From contig CM030940.1 in NCBI GenBank assembly GCA_018136815.1, positions 2,401,915-2,465,914 on the forward strand: a stretch of DNA of 64,000 bases, in the 5' to 3' direction. The notes below the pieces were generated by a model. It made no database searches, was not told the origin of the DNA, and saw nothing but the letters and a program-made list of their open reading frames with translations. The stretch's first letter is position 1, and each line of letters opens with the position of its first letter. The position numbers and the translations under genes were made by a program. Source of the DNA: Isochrysis galbana. Its lineage: Eukaryota; Haptophyta; Isochrysidales; Isochrysidaceae. Positions 1 to 9,697 of this stretch are shown here, one piece after another.

Positions 1-10
1 GCTATGCAGC

Positions 11-487
11 TCACTCGATCGCCTTTGGTATATGACTCTTGTCAGTCGCATTGACTGCTGCCAAGGCGACCTCTGCTTGCTCGCGAGAGAAGCCCGACTC
101 GATCATCCCCTGGATGAGCGGGGATCTCTCGTGCACACGCGGTGCGCCGCCCGGATCGGCCGCTCCTGGAGCGTCAACCGAGCGGCGCGGGGTGCCTGCG
201 GCGCCTGCGGCGCTGGTCGAGGGCTGCGTCTGCTGTAGTGCTCCCCCAACTCGGTCAGCGGCAGGGAGCGGCGGCGGCGGCGGCGGCGGCTGGCTGATCT
301 GGACGAGTTTCGTCGTGGCGCGGCGCGGAGCCTTGGCCTCCCACAGATGGAAGAGCGGCCCTCGTCCAACGAAGAGCACAATGGCACCGCAGACAAGGCA
401 GAAGAAGCTGGCAATCGGCCGCTTGAGCCGAGGGGAGCGCTCGACCAGGCTCTCGACAGCGAGCTCGAGGTCGACCGACTCGCCCAT
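11..487 (-). CDS. small UBA-like single-pass membrane protein
   Basis: An uninterrupted 158-aa frame starts at ATG 485-487 and ends at a TGA at 11-13. Residues about 24-41 form one hydrophobic segment, a likely transmembrane helix. Residues about 65-76 are a proline run, and the C-terminus (about 122-158) resembles a UBA domain, with GFSREQAEVALAAVNA matching the usual helix-loop-helix pattern. UBA domains bind ubiquitin, so a membrane-anchored ubiquitin-binding role is inferred. The ATG was chosen because the frame upstream of it is low-complexity and crosses a C homopolymer. No close family is recognised. Confidence 0.6.
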   Translation of the reverse strand: MGESVDLELAVESLVERSPRLKRPIASFFCLVCGAIVLFVGRGPLFHLWEAKAPRRATTKLVQISQPPPPPPPLPAADRVGGALQQTQPSTSAAGAAGTPRRSVDAPGAADPGGAPRVHERSPLIQGMIESGFSREQAEVALAAVNATDKSHIPKAIE

Positions 488-685
488 CTGCGCGTAGCGT
501 GGGGCGAACGAGACAGAAGGAGGGTGGGAAGGAGAGGGAGGGCGAGGAAACGGAGGAGGGAGGAGGGAGGGAGGCAGAGGTAGGAGGGTGCGACGCGCGG
601 CGGCGGCGGCGGGCGGAGGCACCGAACGAAGTAACAAACGAACCAACTGAACCTTTCTCCCCTCTGGATATTCTTGGTGCCCGAA

Positions 686-713
686 CCCCCCCCCCCCCCC
701 CCCCCCGCCCCCC
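686..713. repeat. poly-C tract
   Basis: A run of 21 C, one G and then 6 more C lies upstream of the minus-strand UBA-like gene, so it reads as poly-G on the coding strand. Its length is a likely sequencing or assembly weak point. Confidence 0.9.
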
Positions 714-1301
714 TTTGCATTCAGGCCGCCAGCGCGGGCGACCAGACCATGGACACACCGCTGTCGCCGAAGCGACCACGCCCAGACGACCCGCCCAGCC
801 AAGTGCACGCAAGCGCCAGCCTGTGTCCGGTCCCAAAACACCGCAAACTGCAAGACTGAGCCGACGCTGTCAGCTGCTGACAGCGCCATCTTGCAGCATA
901 GACATCTCACTCCTTCCCACAGCCACCCACACCTCAAGCCGCACACCTCCCAAAGGGGAGGCCTCAAGGTCGGGCCCCCACACCGCCGCGGTACCGACCT
1001 CGCGCATTCGCGCGAGGGGGCTGCTATCCCGGCCCCACCATCAATAGCACAGTCCTCATCCATCCATGGAGGAGCGCACCAAGGTGATGACGCGGCAGAA
1101 GGAATCCTAGTCACGCAAGGCATTTGATGGAACGTGGGCTCACTCCCTCGCTGCTCTCGGCGAGGCTCTAATCTCTGGCACCGACGCCGCGACCGATTGC
1201 ACTCCACCATGGAAGATAGAATATACTACTAGGAGCGATTCCACACCCCAAAACTTCACCAATGCGTCGCATCGCGCTTCCCCTTGCTTGAGCCACTAGG
1301 A
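714..1301. other. intergenic, no gene recognised
   Basis: Short open frames occur on both strands, but none has a recognisable domain or family-like composition. The stretch probably holds the 5' region of the UBA-like gene and the 3' region of the transporter. Confidence 0.5.
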
Positions 1302-3356
1302 TCAATCAGACTCGGGAGAATTGCTCCGGCCCGCATGTCGAGCACCCCCCTCTTCCTTCGAGTGGATAGCACTCTCAAGCTCCCCCGAAGTCAGATTCGC
1401 CAATTCGGTCGCCTCAGCTGCAACCGTCCCTATCGGCATGGTCGTTGTGCCCCAAGAATTGCTTCGCTCTGTCTCAATGTCCCCTCGCTCTAGTAGGTCG
1501 CCTGCACTCGCCGCAGTGAGCGCGTGCACCCAAAGTTCGGGCCTGTGCTTGAGCATACACGCGAGGGCCGTCGAGCACGCAACTAGGCCTGGAGCAAGTA
1601 GCACCGTTGGTAACGCGCCGCCCTGCAACAACACGGGCAACGACAAGGTAGAGACGGTCTTTTCGCCCGCCGTAGCGGATGCGAGAGAAAGTTGAAAGAG
1701 CTCGCCGCCATAGATGCCGCCGATCATCCCACCGAGTGAGGCTGCAAGGTTGAGGCTCGCGAAAGACCTGCCCTGTTGATCTTGTGAGGCGAGAATCGAC
1801 CCCGTAGCGCGAAGACACAAATCGAGGCCGCCGAGGGAGGCGACAGCCAACAACGCGAGCCACACATGGATGAGGTACGCATCAGCATGATCGCTCTCGG
1901 TGAAATCATCTGCGTGGCCAGGAAGAGCTGCCAGCAAGCTCACATTTGGAGCGATGGCCAATTTATCGATAGAATGTGGAGATACTGTTCGCGGAGTGGA
2001 CGAACTCTTACTGGTCCCAGCAAAGCCAAAATTTGCTGTAACAAAGGCCGTCGTCATGCTGAATGCAGCTGCGGACCCAAGGTGCGCCACCGCCCTCGCT
2101 GGGTTCAGAGTCCGGATCAGAGCCGGGACGGCAACAGACGACAGAGTCACAAGTAGAGTTGAGGCAAAAAGTAGACCGCCAAAGGTGCGTTCGTCGGCAC
2201 CGTAGTGATGGGACAAGTACAATGGCCAAACTAGTTGCACGACGGTATCGCTCATGTTACACATGAAGCTTGAGGCGAGAACAAGACACATCGGAAGCCA
2301 TTGTGATCGGCGGCGGTCCGCATCCTTTGACAGACTGTCGATATAACAGGCGGCGTTCATACTCTCATTCGTGTGATGGCGCGTAGTAGAGTCGCACTCA
2401 TGGGTTGGGCAGCGGGCACACCGATTCACCCCGAAGAATCCTCCGCCGTGCGATGCATGCTGCGCTCGCGCTCGCAGTGTCACAGCACCCCGCGCCGATT
2501 CGTGGGCTGCGAATGCCTCGATTGCCACGTGAGCGTCGGCCATCGCATGTTTGTCGGCTGGGGCTCGGAGCGCCGTCGTGAAAGCCTCAGAGTCATCTGC
2601 GAGCTCAACCTTAGCATCATGCTGGGGTTGTGGCCGGATGGCCTTGCTTGCAGTGGCGCCGAGATTTTCCCAGCTCAGTGCTGCCCAATGGCGTTGGTCG
2701 ACACGAGATACAGTGCGCCTCAGCAGGTGCCCATGCATCCACAGATTGATGACACCAAAGAAGCAGCCAAAGGAGCAGATCGATAGCGTAACGCGGAAGC
2801 GCACCAGCCGTTCGTGCATTCCGCTCGCATCGAGCAGAGCATCCCAAGGCACGTAAGCACCCTGGCCGATGATGCGCAGGACAGCCCCCTGCACGGCGAA
2901 TGCTGAGAGCACCAGCGGGCGCAGTGACGGGTGAGTCTCGCGGGCCAGGTGTGCCGAGGACAGCGGGACCAGGTTGGCACCCCCTGCGCCAGCCATCAGC
3001 ATCGCCGCTCCAAGCGCTCCGAACGAGTTCGAGAAGCCTCGGAGCATGCAACCTGCGGAGCAGAGTGCGGAAGCGGCCATGATGGCGTGGAGTGGGCCAT
3101 GCGCGTCCACGAGCCAGCCGTACATGGGCGCGGTCGTGAGGAGCGCCGCCCTCGCGAGAGAGGCGAGAGCACCCATCTGCGAGGGAGAGAGGCCGAGCGA
3201 TTGAAGGAAGAAGGGTACGACGGCAGCATTGAGGCCATTTGAGAGGCGCTCGACCCAATAGATCGCCACCACTACCAGCAGCTCGCGACGCCGCACAAAT
3301 AGCCTCAACGCGCCCCACTGCTCCGAGAGCACTCCGCGCGCGACGGCCGACGCCAT
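1302..3356 (-). CDS. major facilitator superfamily (MFS) transporter
   Basis: A single 684-aa frame starts at ATG 3354-3356. Residues about 30-220 form the first bundle of hydrophobic helices. The loop after helix 2 (YGWLVDAHGP) resembles the MFS loop between helices 2 and 3. Residues about 220-350 are a long hydrophilic central insert rich in Cys and His (for example CARCPTHEC). Residues about 350-600 form the second helix bundle, and the C-terminal tail is polar. This matches the two six-helix halves of MFS carriers. The substrate cannot be read from the sequence. The gene appears intronless and its start abuts a CT-rich tract. Confidence 0.8.
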   Translation of the reverse strand: MASAVARGVLSEQWGALRLFVRRRELLVVVAIYWVERLSNGLNAAVVPFFLQSLGLSPSQMGALASLARAALLTTAPMYGWLVDAHGPLHAIMAASALCSAGCMLRGFSNSFGALGAAMLMAGAGGANLVPLSSAHLARETHPSLRPLVLSAFAVQGAVLRIIGQGAYVPWDALLDASGMHERLVRFRVTLSICSFGCFFGVINLWMHGHLLRRTVSRVDQRHWAALSWENLGATASKAIRPQPQHDAKVELADDSEAFTTALRAPADKHAMADAHVAIEAFAAHESARGAVTLRARAQHASHGGGFFGVNRCARCPTHECDSTTRHHTNESMNAACYIDSLSKDADRRRSQWLPMCLVLASSFMCNMSDTVVQLVWPLYLSHHYGADERTFGGLLFASTLLVTLSSVAVPALIRTLNPARAVAHLGSAAAFSMTTAFVTANFGFAGTSKSSSTPRTVSPHSIDKLAIAPNVSLLAALPGHADDFTESDHADAYLIHVWLALLAVASLGGLDLCLRATGSILASQDQQGRSFASLNLAASLGGMIGGIYGGELFQLSLASATAGEKTVSTLSLPVLLQGGALPTVLLAPGLVACSTALACMLKHRPELWVHALTAASAGDLLERGDIETERSNSWGTTTMPIGTVAAEATELANLTSGELESAIHSKEEGGARHAGRSNSPESD

Positions 3357-3370
3357 CCGACTCTGCCGAC

Positions 3371-3550
3371 AACGACTCTCTCTCTCTCTCTCTCCCTCCC
3401 TCCCTCCTTCTCTCTCCCCCCCCCCCCCCCTTCTCTCCCTCTCTATCCTTCTCTCTCTCCCCTCCCTCCCTCCCTTCCTCTCTCTCTCTCCCTCTTCGCG
3501 TCCCGGCCGTCGGCCTCTCTCCCTCTCATCTCTCCCTACTCTACTCTACT
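3371..3550. repeat. CT-rich low-complexity tract
   Basis: Short tandem CT, CCCT and CTACT units with a C run lie directly upstream of the MFS start codon. On the coding strand they form a GA-rich leader or promoter. Similar tracts sit at several other gene starts in this window. Confidence 0.85.
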
Positions 3551-3686
3551 CTACTCTATGAGAGATCTACCTTTCTTTATTGTTTCGATCTGGGTCCGTC
3601 CGTCCTCGTTGCCATCCAGACTGCTCTGCTATACTTGGACTACTACCTCACACGACTAATTATAGAACGAGAGTTGGTGCCGATAC

Positions 3687-3881
3687 CCTACATGTGAAAC
3701 ACAGGAACAGTGTTTTTTTTCGGAGGCCCAAAACATATGTTTTTTGCTGTTTTATTTCGGGCGGCCCCCCTACCCCGCACATTTGTTTTTACACTGTTTT
3801 TCTCTGTTTTTTTTCGACGGCAAAAAACATACTGTTTTTGCTGTTTTATTTCTAAGTTTGACTGTGTTTCACATGTGTAGG
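3687..3881. mobile_element. 195-bp MITE with 8-bp target-site duplication
   Basis: The left end is CCTACATGTGAAACACAG. The reverse complement of the right end is CCTACACATGTGAAACACAG, which is the same apart from a 2-bp CA insertion. The identical octamer GCCGATAC flanks the element at 3679-3686 and 3882-3889. The interior is rich in oligo-T and has no coding capacity. An 8-bp duplication is typical of hAT-like transposition, but the terminal sequence is not that of the hAT family found at 25.9 and 31.4 kb. Confidence 0.88.
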
Positions 3882-3961
3882 GCCGATACTGCCCACTAGC
3901 TAGCCTTGCACCAACCCGCTAAGCCACGGCAAAACATCAAAACAACCACGAGTAGACCCAC

Positions 3962-4174
3962 CTAGTGCTCCTCGTCGAACAGCAAATCGTTCCACCGAAT
4001 CGAAGGGTAGGAGACCCTAAGGAGACCCCGGTGCGTGGCACACGTAGAGGTAGAGGCGCACGTCGACCCCTTCGCCTTCGCCCTTCGTGTGCGTTCAGAA
4101 AAATCGAACGTGGCCGCATCCAGCATCCGGTGGTGGAATTCCGCCGCCGCCTTGGAGATAATGAGCGCCACCAT
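3962..4174 (-). other. short open frame of unknown status
   Basis: A 70-aa minus-strand frame has mixed-composition sequence not dominated by repeats. It could be an exon of an unrecognised gene or chance. No domain is seen, and no splice partner was found because the upstream side is repeat-like. Confidence 0.2.
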
Positions 4175-4243
4175 TCTTGTTCTAGAGTACCGCTGGAATC
4201 GAGGAGTCCAGCGACGAGCCTAGTTGGGAGATACGTATTCACC

Positions 4244-4266
4244 GTATTTGGCCGAAGGCCAAATAC
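4244..4266. repeat. perfect hairpin, copy 1
   Basis: The arms GTATTTGGCC and GGCCAAATAC are separated by GAA. The same arms with a TCT loop occur at 11111-11133. Further partial GTATTTG units follow in the next 60 bases. Confidence 0.85.
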
Positions 4267-4429
4267 AGACCGTATTTGCCGTATTTGAAACCCCCTCTAT
4301 GTGCCCCTCCGTATTTGGACGGTGGCGCGCGCCCGCACACGCTAGCAGCCGCCCGCGCGGCGGCGCGGCGCGAGGAGGTAGTGTTCCATCAAGTATGGAC
4401 GCGTAACGAAACTATAGGCGTGTAACGAG

Positions 4430-4797
4430 CGTTCGTGAGTCGGTGCATCCTGTTGTTTTCTGCATCGTTGTCCGACGTCCTGTCGTCAGTCGTCATCCGT
4501 CGCTCTGGCTCTCGTCGCTCTCGCTCTCGTAACACTCGTACCCTACAAACTCGCCTTGCCTCACCAGCCCCTGCCAACACAGCCCTCCTCTCACTCACCC
4601 TCGCCTCTCGCCGCTCGCTCGATGTCGCTTTCGCCGCCGTCCTCGCCCTCGCCCAAGCCCGCCTGCCCGCCTTCCTCTGCTGACGGGCCTCAGCCCGCCA
4701 GCGTCTCCGAAGTCGTCTCCTCCGCCGCGCCTGCCGCCGGTCTGCCTCCTTCCTCATTGCCCTCAGGCCCTATAGGCCATTCCAATTCGTCACAGTA
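4430..4797 (+). mobile_element. chromovirus leader and gag N-terminus fragment
   Basis: This stretch closely matches 56560-56936 and its inverted copy at 56983-57360, the leader and gag start of the gypsy element at the right end of the window. The frame starting at ATG 4622 opens MSLSPPSSPSPKPACPP and stops at 4798, about where similarity fades. The rest of the element is absent here, so this is an isolated fragment. Confidence 0.8.
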
Positions 4798-4799
4798 GC

Positions 4800-5328
4800 G
4801 AGCGAGGGCTGATGGGTGTTGTTGTAGTGTAGCAGCTAAGCTAGCAACTTACAAAATGTGCAGTTTTGTGGAGACGAAGGTCACAATCGAAAGAAAGATG
4901 ACAATGGTACATGACACGATGAATGAACGATGGCGTGACACACAAGTGTGCGCTAAGAATAGATAGGCGTCCGTGACTAGAGACCGGACCTCTACAACGC
5001 ACTACTGGTTGTGGGACAGCTCCAAACCGCAAGATATTTGGCGCTCGGGTGGACACAGAGTTAGTCAAGCGAAGAGGGGAGGGCGACCCGGCGCACGCGG
5101 CCGGGCACTAAGAGGTACCAAGCGCCTAGACGCCATCACCTACCAGCACCTCGCAGACAATGTACGCCACTGGCAGTGATTTGGCCGTATGGAATTTAGA
5201 GACGTCTAGCGAAGCTCGCTCCTCACTGCAGATCATACGAAGTAGTCGCATGTGAAGTGAGACTCGATGGCGACTCGCGATTGCCATCATCCTGCCTTGT
5301 GAGCCTCCTGGCTACCCACAACCTTCTC
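4800..5328. other. intergenic, no gene recognised
   Basis: No family-like frame or repeat is evident between the gag fragment and the 3' end of the next minus-strand gene. Confidence 0.5.
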
Positions 5329-6225
5329 TCAGCAGCAGCCGCAAGAGGCGCGTATTGCACGAAGAGTATCAGCAATAGAGGCAAACTTGTCGATTGGCCC
5401 TCCCCATGAAACGTTGTGCCCGTCGATGCATCCCTGTACCACGAGCGCGTGACGCCCCGCCCTCCGGCCTTGCTCAAGCTCCACCTCAATGGTCGAATCG
5501 GGATCAAGAGCAAGAAGTGCACGGGAAAGGTCGGAGATCTTGCGGCGGGTCTCCGCCACGTCCGCCTCCGCTGCTGCCTCACGCCGTGCTCGCAAGTCAG
5601 CGAGACCGTCCCCACTAACCTCGAAAAGCGATCCCCACGCTTCAAACGCGCTCAGTGGTTGCCAAAAGCAGTTTGGCCACGGAGATACATCGGAAAGGGC
5701 ATTTTCGTGAAAGGGTTCGCACTCGTCACTCCCGGATTGGCTGGCAGGATTGCGACAGCTGCTCTTGGACCGCCGCAGTCCGGGCACAAAATCGATGGAC
5801 CCAGACTCGGCCTCGCAAGCGCATCTTTCCAGCTGCTCCAAGAAGGCGCGGGAGAGCAGTACGCTTACAGGGCATGCTCGCTGCAGCTGAAGGGCGACAA
5901 CTGCCCGCCGGGCGGCGCGGCTATCCTCGGCCCACAGCACAACGACACGTAGGCCTGCAATGCCACCGTCGGGGGGCGCGGATGGGCCCTGAGCTTCCGC
6001 GTGTGGCGTGCACCAAGCGGCCCACTGTGGCTTTGACTCGCAGCCAGACGCTGAAGAGAGCTGCGCGCTCGCGTGCTCAGCGAGCCACTCGCCCAGACGG
6101 AAGCCGCGCTGATCAAGGATGGACTCTAGCCGCCGTAGCCCACGATCCCGCACAAAGCGGCCGAGCGCCTCGCCCTCGCAGACCAGATGCGTGCGGGAGG
6201 CCGGCAGCCAGCTCGACCCCGACAT
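5329..6225 (-). CDS. hypothetical protein, 298 aa
   Basis: An uninterrupted frame starts at ATG 6223-6225. The N-terminal half contains a possible alpha/beta segment (LRVVVLWAEDSRAARRAVVAL) near residues 95-115. A charged, Arg/Glu-rich helix (DLRARREAAAEADVAETRR) lies near residues 210-228, and the tail is Cys-rich. No known family is recognised. The composition is balanced and the frame has normal amino-acid usage, which supports a real gene. It is divergent from the next plus-strand gene, sharing the GA-rich spacer at 6.3-6.55 kb. Confidence 0.55.
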   Translation of the reverse strand: MSGSSWLPASRTHLVCEGEALGRFVRDRGLRRLESILDQRGFRLGEWLAEHASAQLSSASGCESKPQWAAWCTPHAEAQGPSAPPDGGIAGLRVVVLWAEDSRAARRAVVALQLQRACPVSVLLSRAFLEQLERCACEAESGSIDFVPGLRRSKSSCRNPASQSGSDECEPFHENALSDVSPWPNCFWQPLSAFEAWGSLFEVSGDGLADLRARREAAAEADVAETRRKISDLSRALLALDPDSTIEVELEQGRRAGRHALVVQGCIDGHNVSWGGPIDKFASIADTLRAIRASCGCC

Positions 6226-6308
6226 TGCAACGCGGCCGCGGGGAGGCCGGGAAGGGAAGGGACGGGAGGGGAGGATGAACCACTGTTCGGAGTATACTAA
6301 AAAACGTG

Positions 6309-6545
6309 CGAGGAGGGGGAGAGAGAGAGTCCCCTTAGAGAAGGCGGAGGGGACGGGGGGGGGGGGGGGTAAGAGGGGAAGAGGGAGGGAAGGTAAGTGA
6401 GACAGAGGGAGAGGGAGAAAGAGGGCGAGAGAGAAAGAGGGCGAGAGAGAAAGAGGGCGAGAGAGAAAGAGGGGGAGAGAGAAAAGAGGGAGAGAGAAAG
6501 AGAGAGGAAGAGGGAGGGAGGGGGGAGGGGGGGGGGGGCAGGGAG
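6309..6545. repeat. GA-rich microsatellite between divergent genes
   Basis: Tandem units close to GAGAGAAAGAGGGC are repeated about four times, with G runs on both sides. It occupies the spacer between the divergent starts at 6225 and 6578 and probably overlaps both promoters. Confidence 0.9.
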
Positions 6546-6577
6546 AGAGGAAGAGGGCCTCTGTGTGTCACTGCTCG

Positions 6578-7918
6578 ATGGTGCTCTCGTCTCCCTCCGT
6601 CGTGTTCCTCGACATTGGTCTGGGTGGCACTCCGCTCGGCCGTCTCTCCTTCGCCCTCGCTCCACCCTCTCTCCTCCCTCACACACGTGAGAACCTTCGT
6701 CAGCTCTTCACCTCAGAGCGGACTGCGCTCGACTCTCGCCTCAGCTACAAGGGCTGCTCGTTTGCGTGGTCGCCCTCTTACGTTGAGGGACCGCAATACA
6801 AGTTTGCACACGTGTGCGACGGCCGCGGTCTCCGAGCACATCCCAAAACAGACGACGGGGCCGTGCTCGCCGCGTGCGCAGTCAAGGTCTTCGGCGGAAC
6901 AACGTACTATGGACTCGAGCTCGACCTGAAGGATGGGGCGGCGGAAGGAACCATAGAAGGGAGGCGGACCAATGCTGGCACTGTGCTCACGGTCCCCGTT
7001 GTCGGCCCTGGCCGTGGTAAGACTCGCTTCTCCATCGTTCGCGTCGAAGCCTCGCCGCCAGCGTGGAGGGAGCGGCTCCTCATCAACTCGGCGGTCATGG
7101 GAGTGCTTGTATCAGGCGCCGAGGTGGTTCAAATGATGGCTCGAGCCAGCTCACCACCGGTCATCCTTGCGACCGGCGAACTTCCAGAAGACAGCGCCGT
7201 TGAGCTTCTTGATGCCGTCTCGCGACTGCGCGGAGGATTTGCTCCAGCCCCTCAAGTCCACAATTCGGTGAAGCGAGGCGTGTGTTCGAGCCCGATGGTG
7301 CTGTGCAAGCTTAGGCGGAGAGCCACGGCGTACTTGACCGCTTGGCCACGTGGTTCCAGGGTCACGTGCTCACGTTGCGCCGGCATTTGGCTAAACGAAG
7401 TGGATGCGCCCTCTCCTGATGGGCCCGTCACAGATTCGATGGCTGACCCCCGCAGTGAGCCTCCTCCGATTTCGCGATCATGGGATCCAGACTTGCCAGT
7501 TGAGAAAGTAGTACCTAATCTACTGCGAGCTCTGCAAAGCAATGATGAGCCCACCCTAAACGCCGGGTTGCGCACCTTCTGGGATTGGACACACGAGCTA
7601 TATCGCGGGCGGCCAGTGAATGGCCATGGCGACTTTAGCTTGTTTGCCAAACGGGCGGCGCGTTCCGAGTTGGCAGCGCTATTGCAGTCGAGCGGCTGGC
7701 AAGCCGAACCGTACTCCCCGGTCGGAGATGGCTCAAAGTACGGGACACATGTTGTGACCATCTTTCCATGTGGGGATCTCGACGGACAAGGGGCGCGGCG
7801 ATATCTGTTCCAGCTTCGCCGTGAGATGAGACCACCGTACAATGGCGCCTGGGCTGTGTGGGGCGTGATCGTTTCCGATGCAAATGGAGAGCTCCAAGAT
7901 CTTTCTGGGGGCTTTTAG
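6578..7918 (+). CDS. degenerate cyclophilin-like domain joined to a DUF4864-like C-terminal domain
   Basis: A 446-aa frame starts at ATG 6578; the longer frame has no better start. Residues about 5-200 follow the cyclophilin order: VVFLDIGLGGTPLGRLSFAL, then TRENLRQL, then LSYKGCSF, and a late GVLVSGAEVV that matches the family's strand before the last helix. The catalytic FHR and FxxQGGD motifs are not recognisable, so isomerase activity is doubtful. Residues about 300-446 (LLRALQSNDEPTLNAGLRTF onward) resemble the DUF4864 domain, with the alternating hydrophobic pattern of its last strands. The intermediate segment contains CSRCAG. Function is unknown. The fusion is the notable point. Confidence 0.6.
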   Translation: MVLSSPSVVFLDIGLGGTPLGRLSFALAPPSLLPHTRENLRQLFTSERTALDSRLSYKGCSFAWSPSYVEGPQYKFAHVCDGRGLRAHPKTDDGAVLAACAVKVFGGTTYYGLELDLKDGAAEGTIEGRRTNAGTVLTVPVVGPGRGKTRFSIVRVEASPPAWRERLLINSAVMGVLVSGAEVVQMMARASSPPVILATGELPEDSAVELLDAVSRLRGGFAPAPQVHNSVKRGVCSSPMVLCKLRRRATAYLTAWPRGSRVTCSRCAGIWLNEVDAPSPDGPVTDSMADPRSEPPPISRSWDPDLPVEKVVPNLLRALQSNDEPTLNAGLRTFWDWTHELYRGRPVNGHGDFSLFAKRAARSELAALLQSSGWQAEPYSPVGDGSKYGTHVVTIFPCGDLDGQGARRYLFQLRREMRPPYNGAWAVWGVIVSDANGELQDLSGGF

Positions 7919-8660
7919 GGGCGGCCGGCAGGCGTATGCAGCATCAATCCATATCCAGTTTCATGGCACAATAGCCATGCTGTTCAACATGTTCGCGAAG
8001 TCATTTGGAACTCTCCCGGTGCCTTGCGGCAGCACGCGTGGGGCCACAAGATAGCACGCCGACGAGTCGCGCAGTGTCACCCTGGCAAGTAGTCCGCGGA
8101 ACGTTCACGAACGACCCGCGCGCCACCGTATCGTGTCATCTTAGATGAGCAGACTCGTCATAAATTGCGGCTATTCGACGGGGTAAGACTCGCAAACCCG
8201 CAAAAATGCATGATTCTAGTCATAGCACTTGTCGAAAGGTTTTTCGTGGTGTCGCCAGGTTGCGGCGCGCGAGCGGGAATGCCTGCTCACATGTATACAG
8301 CCGTGATGACACGGCTAGAGGAGCAAGCTCCTATTGTAGCGGGCCTCATTGCATGCAATTTTGTTGTGGCAGGGGTTAACCGATTGGTCCACCGCATGCA
8401 CGCAGTCACCTACGGTAACTAGCATGAGCCCCACAGTGTGCCGCCTAACTTAGATACAAGCACGGGTTGCGGATTGCGGAGCAACTTATGGTCGAAAATA
8501 AGTTGCAGGTGACCAGCGCGCCGCGCAACTCCAAATCCAGTACAGGGCTTGCCCAAAGAGAGTCCAATATTGCGCATGGGTTTAAACATTACAAATTCTG
8601 AAGCCTTCGAACTATCTTTAAAAAGATAGGAGATAGGGTCTAAAAAACGATTGTTTTAGT
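7919..8660. other. intergenic, no gene recognised
   Basis: Short frames only. The last 60 bases are AT-rich with a palindromic AAAACGATTGTTTT and precede the LINE remnant. Confidence 0.5.
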
Positions 8661-8667
8661 TTTAGCG

Positions 8668-9347
8668 ATGGAGCGCGCGCCGACCGCCCCCCCCCTCCCA
8701 GCCCCCTGCCGTCACGACGCCCCAACGGGGCCGACCCAAGCCGCCGAAGCCGAAGCGCTCGCAGGCCTCAGCCCCTCCGGACCTGGACGTCGGCATGGCG
8801 CCACCACCCTCGCCTCCCACCCAAGCAGCCAGCAAGGCGAGGCCCACGGAACCAGGGAACAAGCAGAGTCCTATTCCCCGCTGAGAACCAGAGCCAGGGC
8901 AATACCCTGCCGCCCAACTCCCTCCCAAGGACTCCCCATGGAGGGTGGCAGCACTGCTGCCACCCCCATGGTGGCAACTCCTACCTTGTGTGCACCCCTC
9001 GTGGGCGCCGGAGCGCTAGGCGTTTCGGCGCCCAAATCGCTACTCAAAAAAAAGCGGCTCCGGATCCTTACTAACACCGAGGCACTGCCGACACGATGGA
9101 TAAAAGCAAACGGCAAACGGAGCAACCCTTTTACGATACACGATACACTGCGGCATGCCCCAGGGATGCCCGCTATCTCCGCTAGCCTTTCTCTTAGTAG
9201 CTGAAGGACTCACCCGGCACTGGTAAACGCCGACACCCAGATGACAGGGATACGGCCTAGCGCCGTAGGCCCCCGGAGGGGAATTGGTGCCTGAGAGGGG
9301 GGGCGCGAGGCACCTTCCCATGCTGAACTAAGTGTAAACTTAGTTCA
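8668..9347 (+). mobile_element. internally deleted non-LTR retrotransposon (LINE) remnant
   Basis: The left part opens with ATGGAGCGCGC and encodes a Pro/Ala-rich ORF1-like start resembling the one at 34357. At 9152-9226, in another frame, GMPQGCPLSPLAFLLVAEGL is the conserved LINE reverse-transcriptase motif, so most of ORF1 and ORF2 is deleted. The 3' end carries a perfect hairpin, GAACTAAG and CTTAGTTC around a 6-nt loop, at 9325-9346. The reverse complement of about 100 bp of this 3' end matches 34240-34341. Confidence 0.75.
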
Positions 9348-9697
9348 ATACTGATGCACCATCATAGTCGACGCTTGCTATTGGTGCGCACTAGGCCTAT
9401 ATATATTTGCTTTCGCCGTGCTTTATCAACAGGTGCGCACGGGGCTCCCTTTGCAAGTTGCAATCGCATCCCAACTCGTCCGTCGCTTTTATCGCCGCTC
9501 GCCCACGCCCGGCTTCTTCTGCCGATTTCCTATTCATCGATTTCGCTTCAGGTTGTGTTGTGCCTCCACATACGGCGCCGTGCCATCGATGCGGCAACAC
9601 ACCTCTTACCCCCTTTCCGAACATCTTCCATCCACAGAGGCACGCACTTCATGGGTCGCAACCTACAGTCCACTCTCGCCACCGCGCACTAGACATT
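9348..9697. other. intergenic, no gene recognised
   Basis: Frames on both strands are short and unlike any family. This is probably the 3' untranslated region of the minus-strand glycosyltransferase. Confidence 0.45.

Noticed and set aside
11-1210. full 399-aa frame as one protein
   Set aside because: The part above 487 is low-complexity and crosses a C homopolymer; only the section from ATG 487 looks coding.
3890-3950. tRNA-like A-box (TGGCTTAGCGGG on the minus strand) next to the MITE
   Set aside because: No B-box, no matching acceptor or anticodon stem, and the D-stem pairs poorly.
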